A DNA stretch of 35,113 bases from Gemmatimonadetes bacterium bin94 (GTDB lineage Bacteria; Gemmatimonadota; Gemmatimonadetes; Longimicrobiales; Gaopeijiaceae). Location: NCBI GenBank assembly GCA_002238865.1, contig MPNE01000038.1:1-35113 (forward strand). The letters run 5' to 3'. Positions within the stretch are counted from its first letter, which is position 1. Each line of letters starts with the position of its first letter. Below are positions 24,901 to 30,635 of the stretch, in pieces. The position numbers and the translations under genes are program-made. The notes beneath the pieces are model-generated. The model saw nothing but the letters and a program-made list of their open reading frames with translations. It was not told the DNA's origin and searched no databases.

Positions 24901-25185
24901 TACCAGGTGCGGAACCGGTCGAATCAGGATCCGCTGAACTTTCCGATCAAGGTGAATAATCGGTTGGCCAACCTGCTGTCGATGTCGGAGCGGGGGGATG
25001 GGCGGCCGGGGAGTGGGATGTATGCCGTGTTCGAGATCATGGTGGAGAGGCTGGGGGGGTTGATGGGGGAGCTGGAGGCCGTGTGGGAGGCTGAACTGGT
25101 GGAATTGAATGCTGAGCTGAGGAGGGTGGGCCTGGAGGAGATCTCGCTGGGTGGGGTGCCGGTGAGTGCTGGGGAGGGGGAGTAG
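21964..25185 (+). CDS. Secreted VPS10/sortilin-like BNR-repeat protein
   Basis: The 1073-residue protein starts with a signal peptide (SITLAATLLAIAPP; mature end near HALHAQQ). A long BNR/Asp-box beta-propeller region (about residues 50-770) follows, with about ten motifs of the type xTxDGGxxW: WKTTNGGDDW, YRSLDAGATW, FRSTDGGDSW, FKSVDGGDTW, FRSDDAGETW, WRTTDGGTNW, HVTRDGGENW and others. The C-terminal ~270 residues contain a beta-sandwich-like part and a helical tail (LEERLEESDDAGLREVGEGL). Such proteins are annotated as glycosyl-hydrolase-like or sortilin-like but no catalytic residues are identifiable. The start is GTG 21964; ATG 21982 would also retain the signal. Confidence 0.88.
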   Translation: MNRSSVMSITLAATLLAIAPPVDDQTLITRLLAGPHALHAQQVTLDPALLAGYSWRNLGPDRGGRSIAVSGVKGRPDEAYFGATGGGLWKTTNGGDDWHPVTDFQINSASVGAVAVSETNPDLVFIGTGETCIRGNILPGDGVYRSLDAGATWEHVGFSESHGISKIRIHPTNPDIVYVASFGKYGVPSEERGLFRSTDGGDSWERVLFRDERTGAIDIALDRNNPDVLYVSLWEAFRKEYTMSSGGPGSGMFKSVDGGDTWTEITRNPGMPQEGVVGRIGLAVSSANSNRVYSLFENDNGGLFRSDDAGETWELINDERRIRQRAFYYTHVFADHHDEDVVYVQNTSFFYSTDGGATYEVINNGTHGDFHDFWIDPDDPAHSVVANDGGGAVSFTTGSAWTDQEFSTAQFYHGVTTAHIPWHICGSQQDNSTLCLPSDWNAGQFASALADTADDSGARAPAITEGSMDVFYRSGGGEPGYIAPDPKDLDVFFSGTNNGRYIDKFNRRLGTSREVNPYPWFYSGEPAIDMVERWQWTFPIIFSPIDANVLYASSNRLWRTTDGGTNWDALSPDLTRADPMTLGHSGGPITGDMNGPEVYATIFSVGPGKVDIDVIWTGSDDGLVHVTRDGGENWTNVTPPDMPDFGRVSQVDASAFDAARAYVSARLALLDDFRPHIWRTDDFGETWMRIVDGIRDDAYVNSVREDPNRAGLLYAGTNHGVYISYDDGGSWQELNPDLPDMPITDVIPEHDELAMASHGRGFWVLDNIAPLRQAEPGMTERDLVLFDPAVAYRSANGVVLSWWVGEGNESAADAKLEIMDATGEVVRTFEPAVEGEERDRWSGPALPVGSGLQRLRWDLRTDPAASFPGMILWGVRTMAPAVPPGAYTVRLTVGGVAESTEVEVAPHPWITDVTVEDLVAQYEFGVRIRDKVDEANRAVIAIRGVKGELEERLEESDDAGLREVGEGLREAASAVEGEIYQVRNRSNQDPLNFPIKVNNRLANLLSMSERGDGRPGSGMYAVFEIMVERLGGLMGELEAVWEAELVELNAELRRVGLEEISLGGVPVSAGEGE

Positions 25186-25235
25186 ACGACGCGTGAGGTC
25201 GAAGCGCGCCGGGTGGCTTAGGGGGTTGGGTGAGG

Positions 25236-25260
25236 AACCCTTAACGTAGCGTTAGGGTTG
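25236..25260. repeat. Intergenic palindrome, copy 2
   Basis: In the 314-base gap 25186-25499, AACCCTTAACG and CGTTAGGGTT flank TAG, giving a 10-bp inverted repeat with one bulged T. Its right half, CGTTAGGGTTG, is identical to that of the 4178-4199 element. It lies about 50 bases after a stop codon, as copy 1 does. The rest of the gap shows no gene; the promoter of the ubiquitin-like operon should lie in its last part (25440-25490). Confidence 0.6.
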
Positions 25261-25499
25261 AGGGGCACGGGGTCGTGATGGGAAGTAGGGATGGCGGTGA
25301 TTGTGGGGCGGGATAGGCAGCGGTGAGAGGACCCTCTGTGCGATTGAATTGGGCCAGCGCTGTGAGTAGCCGGACAACGGAGCAACGCGTGCAAGACAAC
25401 CACTGAGGTCACCAACTGGACGATGGCCCTTGACGCCTGTCGGCCCTTCGGTCATTATTCGGCTCGTTGCAACCACGATCACCAAGAAAGGACATCAGA

Positions 25500-25769
25500 A
25501 TGACCATCGAACTATCCGCGCCCGCTGAGAAGCTCAATGTGGAGGTGTTTTCACCCCGCGACCCGAATCCCAAGAAATTCAGTTGGCCGACGATCTGGAC
25601 GGTCGGGGAGGCTGCCGACGATGCGGCCAAGGCTTTTGGGTATGAAGCGGGCACTCCAACTCTCCAGAACAAAGACCACGAAGTTCTTCGGCGTAAAGAC
25701 ACCTTGTTGGATGCCGGTGTCCGCGAAGGTGATCAACTTGAATTGACGGATACTGGCGGAGGAGTGTGA
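25500..25769 (+). CDS. Ubiquitin-like protein with C-terminal Gly-Gly-Gly-Val
   Basis: The 89-residue product has the size and pattern of a beta-grasp ubiquitin-like protein: LNVEVFSPRD (strand 1), WPTIWTVGEAADDAAKAFG (central helix), LQNKDHEVLRRKDTLLDAGV and GDQLELTDTGGGV at the end. The Gly-Gly-Gly-Val tail suggests activation at a diglycine after removal of one or two residues by the neighbouring JAB peptidase. ATG 25500 follows AAAGGA. It is the first gene of a four-gene operon with E2-, JAB- and E1-like genes, which makes the Ubl reading much stronger than the sequence alone. Only one beta-grasp domain is present, unlike the two-domain BilA. Confidence 0.82.
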   Translation: MTIELSAPAEKLNVEVFSPRDPNPKKFSWPTIWTVGEAADDAAKAFGYEAGTPTLQNKDHEVLRRKDTLLDAGVREGDQLELTDTGGGV

Positions 25770-25775
25770 TTAGAG

Positions 25776-26267
25776 GTGCTCTCAGATAAGATTGTTGAGG
25801 CAACCCTAAAGGCGGAGCTGCCAGGGGCCATTGAATGGGCCAAACGTCACGGTATTTCAGTCATGTCGTTGCTTCCTGATGCGCGTGTACTCCGAGTCGT
25901 ACTGGTGCAGGAGACAACGCAGGAGGAGTACTTCCTCCAGGGCTGCTTCGACCAGTATAAGGAACTGCCGCCGGTCTGGGAGTGGCGTGACAAATCTTGG
26001 GCCGAAAGGAGTAATACTAGCCTTAGTCCCGAGCGAAGAGATACGCCGTTTGGGCCTTCCATGTTTCTGCCTCACGGGAACCAGGCGATCATCTGCGCCC
26101 CGTTCAATCGCATGGCCTTCGATTCTCATGGCGGTCCTCACAAGGACTGGGGCGAACCCGCGCAGTGGAGGACCCCGCGGGACCCGTGGGTTCACGCAGT
26201 CACGATTGGTGACATGCTCCAAGCAATCTTACGTGACTTTCGATACACTAGGACCAGGATGGGATGA
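25776..26267 (+). CDS. E2-like conjugating enzyme
   Basis: The 163-residue protein has the layout of prokaryotic E2 (Prok-E2) families. An N-terminal alpha/beta region (VLRVVLVQETTQEEYFLQ) leads to the conserved block QAIICAPFNRMAFDSHGGPH (103-122) then KDWGEPAQW and a terminal helix TIGDMLQAILRDF. Cys107 is the likely thioester-forming residue, with His122 and Trp125 nearby. This is an inference from family pattern, as eukaryotic HPN is absent. GTG 25776 starts six bases after the Ubl stop and is the only start before the conserved N-terminal strand. Its stop overlaps the JAB start (ATGA). Confidence 0.8.
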   Translation: MLSDKIVEATLKAELPGAIEWAKRHGISVMSLLPDARVLRVVLVQETTQEEYFLQGCFDQYKELPPVWEWRDKSWAERSNTSLSPERRDTPFGPSMFLPHGNQAIICAPFNRMAFDSHGGPHKDWGEPAQWRTPRDPWVHAVTIGDMLQAILRDFRYTRTRMG

Positions 26268-26827
26268 CTGTCCACCGAACAAGGCCACTGCCCCGTGCGA
26301 AGCTACGTGGTAGTTACAAGCTAGCACCGAATCTGATCAAGCAAACACAACGGGCGCTGTACTCATTTTTCCAAGCAGGCCGATACGAAGGGGGACATGA
26401 GGGAATCTGCTATTGGGCCGGTCGCGAAGAGAGTGATCTGACTTTTCTCGAAGCTGTCATTGTTCCCGAGGCCCATCATGAACGATTCGGTGTGTTCGTG
26501 TCTGCCGCCGGTTTTGGCGAAGCTGCTCGCCGCGCCCGTGGGATGGGACTCGGAGTACTCGCTCAAGTACACAGTCATCCAGGATCTGACGTACGGCATT
26601 CAGACGGAGACGACGACCTAATCGTGATGCCGTTTGAGAACATGTTGTCCGTGGTGGCACCTCACTACGGGCGAACATTGCGGTCAATCGCGGATTGTGG
26701 TGTCCACCAGTTTCAAGATCATCGATGGGTGCACTGTGATCCGGAATCTGTTGCGCCTACGTTCGGGCGAATCCGGCCTTGGCACCGTTGGGCAGCCCGG
26801 CTTCGCAGGACAAGACAACCAAAGTGA
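26264..26827 (+). CDS. JAMM/JAB-family metallo-isopeptidase
   Basis: The 187-residue protein has the full JAMM zinc motif. The upstream catalytic Glu46 lies in GGHEGICYW, and HSHPGSDVRHSDGD (103-116) gives His103, His105, Ser113 and Asp116 in exact HxHx7Sx2D spacing. Such Prok-JAB enzymes mature Ubl precursors or remove them from targets. Starts at ATG 26264 inside the E2 stop and ends one base into the E1 ATG. The C-terminal Arg-rich stretch (HRWAARLRRTRQPK) is not part of the fold. Confidence 0.92.
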   Translation: MTVHRTRPLPRAKLRGSYKLAPNLIKQTQRALYSFFQAGRYEGGHEGICYWAGREESDLTFLEAVIVPEAHHERFGVFVSAAGFGEAARRARGMGLGVLAQVHSHPGSDVRHSDGDDDLIVMPFENMLSVVAPHYGRTLRSIADCGVHQFQDHRWVHCDPESVAPTFGRIRPWHRWAARLRRTRQPK

Positions 26828-28209
26828 TGACGGCAGCTCGCTTCTACGAAGAACGGGACCGACGAACGGTCGAGTATCTCATTGGTAACTCGTCACCGCT
26901 GATGCTTCCTGTGTCCGTCCACGCCGGTGACGATGCCTGCTTAACCAAAGCGGGCCAGATGGTATTGGTCACATTGGCCAACCAAATGGCTCGAGTTCAC
27001 CGGAACCTGCACTTCGCATTGCGCTCCCCAGAGGCGAGGTTGTTGACCAATCCTCTATGCCGGGGACGGACACTTGGCGAGGAGATTGAACAGCTATGCG
27101 GCCGGATCGACCCATTCGGTTCTTTCACTGTAGGCGGGCCGTCATTACAATCCCGTAGTTCAGTAGCGGTCGGAGTGGGCCTTGATGTTAGTGCCAACTT
27201 GAATTGGTATCTTGGCAACGAGCGATTCATCGCGAGGCTGCAGCGCAGTCGCTGCCCGGTGGGCGAGGATAGCACGGGCGACCTCTTTGGCGCGGGTTTG
27301 GCCGCGGTACTTGGGGCCAGCGCCGCGTTCAAGAACGGAATGGGCGTAGAGACCGTACCAACCGTGCTATCTGCTTGGAACCTCAACACCGGCGACGATG
27401 CTGCCCCCGGGCCTTCAAATGTTCCAATCTTGAATGTAGGGCGGGGTCTGATGGTTGGTGCGGGAGCGGTGGGATCTGCAGTGATGTATTGGCTAGCGCA
27501 CCTCGGTGACGTTAGTGATTGGACGGTGGTCGATGCCGATGTCGTCAAGCTACATAATACTAATCGCTGCCTACTGTTTTTTCCGGACGACGCCGGGTGG
27601 CCGGATCGAATTCCGAGATCTAAGGTCAGTTGCATTGGAACCGTGCGCGACGACGTGACACCTGTCAGGCAATGGTATCACGAGGCAGACGCGTGCGCTG
27701 ATATCTTCGACGTGAATCTGATCCTAGCGAATGATCATCACGTGAGGACGCTTGTGTCTAGCCGCAACGATCCGATACAACTCCAAGGGACTACGGGTCA
27801 ATCGTGGTTGAGTCAGCTACACCGACACATCGTAGGCCGGGACGATTGTGTTCGGTGTCGAATGGATGACATCAAGGATCCGGCATTGATATGCGGTGAG
27901 GTCCCACTGGATGTTTCCGACGGACCGTCGGAAACGGATGCCGCGCTGCCATTCTTGACGGCGGCGGCCGGCTTGATGGTGGTTTCGGCATTGTTACGCT
28001 TACACGTCGGTGAGTTTGGTCGGCGTCGAGTAAACACTTGGCGATGGGATTTCCGAACCACACAAGCGATGACTTCGTTCGGTACGCATCGCTGCCACGA
28101 TGGCTGCTCTACGAAGTTGCCTTCATCGGTGCGACGTGAGATAGCACAGAACACGCGCTGGGTGGGTAGTCGGTGGCTGAATTCTTTGGGCAGCGCTAAG
28201 CCGGGATGA
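26827..28209 (+). CDS. ThiF/E1-like Ubl-activating enzyme
   Basis: The 460-residue protein has a Rossmann adenylation domain. GAGAVG (211-216) binds ATP, VVDADVV (Asp236, Asp238), Asn244 and Arg247 complete the site, and Lys266 lies in PRSKV. Cys341/Cys344 (CVRC) and Cys423/Cys427 (CHDGC) are likely Zn ligands. Cys356 in LICGEVPL is a candidate thioester Cys. AALPFLTAAAGLMVVSALLRL matches the usual helix after the catalytic loop. Residues 1-205 form a separate region that I cannot assign. ATG 26827 overlaps the JAB stop. The enzyme would adenylate the Ubl tail and pass it to the E2-like protein. Confidence 0.9.
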   Translation: MTAARFYEERDRRTVEYLIGNSSPLMLPVSVHAGDDACLTKAGQMVLVTLANQMARVHRNLHFALRSPEARLLTNPLCRGRTLGEEIEQLCGRIDPFGSFTVGGPSLQSRSSVAVGVGLDVSANLNWYLGNERFIARLQRSRCPVGEDSTGDLFGAGLAAVLGASAAFKNGMGVETVPTVLSAWNLNTGDDAAPGPSNVPILNVGRGLMVGAGAVGSAVMYWLAHLGDVSDWTVVDADVVKLHNTNRCLLFFPDDAGWPDRIPRSKVSCIGTVRDDVTPVRQWYHEADACADIFDVNLILANDHHVRTLVSSRNDPIQLQGTTGQSWLSQLHRHIVGRDDCVRCRMDDIKDPALICGEVPLDVSDGPSETDAALPFLTAAAGLMVVSALLRLHVGEFGRRRVNTWRWDFRTTQAMTSFGTHRCHDGCSTKLPSSVRREIAQNTRWVGSRWLNSLGSAKPG

Positions 28210-28279
28210 GGCGACAGGGTTTTGACGGAGAAGCCGAGTGCAAACACGCTGACAGCAGCCTCTTTGAGTGATAGCATCT

Positions 28280-28298
28280 CGGGCTGCAGGGAAGCCCG
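28280..28298. terminator. Candidate hairpin between convergent E1-like and HD-HSP90 genes
   Basis: CGGGCT (28280-28285) and AGCCCG (28293-28298) form a 6-bp stem with a seven-base loop in the 105-base convergent gap. No T-tract follows on either strand, so it is a weak terminator candidate. Confidence 0.35.
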
Positions 28299-28314
28299 TG
28301 TGGTGCTGCCTACA

Positions 28315-30003
28315 TCACACGTCAACGCCATCAATGGCGACTAGCACAGGATGAGGAGCGGCAATCTCGTACGCGAAATCCGCGAAGTTGACGGTATGGC
28401 CATCGATCGCACTTGGCTTAAGCGCCAACTCGACTCTCGTGCATACACTCATGCCGAAGTCTTGTGGCCGGTTGGCGGTCAAGGTGGAACGAAGGGACAT
28501 ACCGCCCTCAAATGACAAACACCTAGTGTCATCGAGACCCTTATCAAACCGCCGTGAGAACACGCGGACACATTCTGCAGCGGCAAAGACAGAGAAGAAG
28601 CCGATCCCAAAGCGACCGACGGGGCTAAATCCAGAGGACTGAAGACCGGGGAATTGGCGCGCAGCCCGTTCACTGTACCAGAAGCTGCGACCGAAGTTCA
28701 ACAAATCAGTAGTAAGCGTCGACTGTGCCATCCCCACCCCGTTGTCGTCCACGTGGAGGGTGAATTCCCCGGCGGCCGAACATTTCAGGCAAACGACAAT
28801 GGAGGTGTCGAACTCGCCCGCGGTCGCCAAGGCTTTCCGGGCGGCGATGGCATCTGCCGCGTTTTGAATAAGTTCTCGGAGGGCTACACCGAGGCTATCA
28901 CTGGTCTCTTGGTAGAGCTGCTTTCCTCGTATACCATGCACTAGAGTGGAAACATCGGATACGTGTACAGTTGAATCTACGGGTTCCCAATTGTCCGTTT
29001 CGACATATTTGGCCAGTTGCCTCACACGGCCAGCACCAGCGACACGTCTTCTCGCGAAGACACGACGCGACTGAACGGAAGAAGAGGCCAGCAAGTCGTT
29101 GCACCGGCGAAGCTCGCGATCAAAGTTGGCGACCAGATCATACGCGAGCCACCAAGCGAACGCCTCGGACCGCGGGAAGGGGCTCGTGGATCCTACCATC
29201 ACCTGTTCAGGGTTATCAGGTCTGACGGCCAGTCGTCCAAGGCGGCTCTGCCCGAGCCAATGCGTGCGTGCAAGGAAATTCATCTGGAGGACCCGGGCCA
29301 GAAACGATGGGGCGCGTGCTCCGTCAATGTGCCCTGCGTCAGCAACCCTGAGAATACATGCGATCTTTAGCGAGTCTACTGTCCAGTCGTTGTCGAAGAA
29401 TGCCGGTGCCGGTCGAGGCGTAGAGAACCTCGTCACTATCTTGTCTAGATCCCAGTGGTGTGATGATGCGATGTTGCCGATGAGAGCGCCGTAACTGTCG
29501 CGCAACTCGCGATCGTCGATCAAGTAGATATCCCCGTCGTCACTCTGCCAGGACTCCGTTGCAAGGCGTCCGGCTTGGGACGCATGCAAAGCGCGGAGCG
29601 CCTGGAAGTCCGCTTCGGTTTCGAGGTCGTCGGCAGGACACCCAGTCCGCGCTAGGCGACCGCGAGCATCACGCCACTCAAGGGTGTTCCGCACGGAGTT
29701 TCGACCGCCGGCGTAAGCCTCGAAACAAAGTCCAGCGTCATGAATGAGGGCCGCAGCGCCGAACACGTAGGCCTCGGGGGCGTTGAGAGGATAGTCGGGG
29801 CCAGCCACTGTACTAGCCACTTCCCAAAGCGCATCCGAGTGCGAGATATCGTGGATCGACAGGCCCGGCAGAGCGGTGACAATGCGCGACGTCAGATCGC
29901 GCGCCTTGCTGCGAATACCTCGAAGTGACGAAACTAACCGCGCGATGTCGTCGTTCGCGGCCGCGTCCCCGAATGCACATTGGAATAGCTGGGTACTTTC
30001 CAT
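28315..30003 (-). CDS. HD-domain protein fused to an HSP90-like (GHKL) ATPase
   Basis: The 562-residue protein has two parts. Residues ~45-230 are an HD phosphohydrolase-like domain: HDISHSDALWEV, ALIHDAG (His88-Asp89), SSHHW (181-184) and RVADAGHID. Residues ~360-530 are a GHKL/HSP90-type ATPase: LRELIQNAADA (Glu377, Asn381, Asp384), DDNGVGM (419-425) and GRFGIGFFSVF (463-473). The chain stops about 30 residues after the ATPase fold, where HSP90-type proteins normally continue, so a C-terminal truncation is possible. The ATG at 30003 opens directly onto the gene. It is convergent with the Ubl operon. G+C is lower than in the 1-25 kb region. Confidence 0.87.
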   Translation of the reverse strand: MESTQLFQCAFGDAAANDDIARLVSSLRGIRSKARDLTSRIVTALPGLSIHDISHSDALWEVASTVAGPDYPLNAPEAYVFGAAALIHDAGLCFEAYAGGRNSVRNTLEWRDARGRLARTGCPADDLETEADFQALRALHASQAGRLATESWQSDDGDIYLIDDRELRDSYGALIGNIASSHHWDLDKIVTRFSTPRPAPAFFDNDWTVDSLKIACILRVADAGHIDGARAPSFLARVLQMNFLARTHWLGQSRLGRLAVRPDNPEQVMVGSTSPFPRSEAFAWWLAYDLVANFDRELRRCNDLLASSSVQSRRVFARRRVAGAGRVRQLAKYVETDNWEPVDSTVHVSDVSTLVHGIRGKQLYQETSDSLGVALRELIQNAADAIAARKALATAGEFDTSIVVCLKCSAAGEFTLHVDDNGVGMAQSTLTTDLLNFGRSFWYSERAARQFPGLQSSGFSPVGRFGIGFFSVFAAAECVRVFSRRFDKGLDDTRCLSFEGGMSLRSTLTANRPQDFGMSVCTRVELALKPSAIDGHTVNFADFAYEIAAPHPVLVAIDGVDV

Positions 30004-30140
30004 AATCTATCCTACCCATAACGCCGCTCGCGCGCCACACCGAGGCAGTCGTACAGGACAATACCGAAGCGCCAGGACAAGCTGGCGCAGCCACCATCGT
30101 GACACGTGCGCCATGGCATCTGAAGCCAAGACAGTGAGTG

Positions 30141-30346
30141 GGCGAGCCGGAGTGCAACGGCGTCGCGGGGTGCTTCATCAGGACGCTCAAGGAGGACTGC
30201 ATCTACCTGCACGACTCGAGAAGGCCAGAGCGGTGATCGGGACCTTTGTCGAGCGCTACAACAACGGCAGGCTCCTCCAGCGGCACGGGTACATGACCCC
30301 GGCCAGTGCTCGCGAGAACTCAGCCGGAGGGCGGCCTGATGTTTAA
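30141..30346 (+). pseudogene. IS3-family transposase (OrfB) 3' remnant, frameshifted
   Basis: Reading from 30141, GEPECNGVAGCFIRTLKEDC then IYLHD resembles the IS3-type integrase core. At about 30216 one base appears to be missing and the match continues in another frame as EKARAVIGTFVERYNNGRLL then QRHGYMTPASAR. A stop lies just before 30138 and no start is available, so this is a decayed fragment. In the following stretch (30347-30635) I see no gene; GTCCAGAAGTCCGGGACCACC near 30359 resembles an IS3-type end. The remnant separates the HD-HSP90 gene from the NTPase gene. Confidence 0.8.
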
Positions 30347-30635
30347 GCCGTCCGCTTGTCCAGAAGTCCGGGACCACCCCACCCGGCTGCTTGAGCTCTC
30401 GGCGGGTATGCCGCAACCCGATCCGGCTGAGCGCTACCAAGGGAGATCCGCACGCCTGTGATATCACCCGTCCCGCTGATCACCGGTTGGCGCCGACCCG
30501 AGGGTCACGGACAACCAAGAGGCAGTATCTGAGCGATGTCGATGCCTCGGTCGGCTCTCTGCGACTCCCTTTCCTACTGGAACTGTCGAAAGGATAGGCC
30601 ATGCGACAGCGGATTGGTTGGGAGACTGCGAGGAA

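Noticed and set aside
25241-25260. Intrinsic terminator call for the 25236-25260 palindrome
   Set aside because: It has a stem but no following T-tract. Because a second copy exists at 4178-4199, I report it as a repeat with only possible termination activity.
27813-28334. Minus-strand frame of 173 codons reaching into the E1-like gene as a continuation of the HD-HSP90 protein
   Set aside because: Its residues show no HSP90 middle-domain pattern and most of it is the complement of the E1-like C-terminus, which has conserved Cys pairs.
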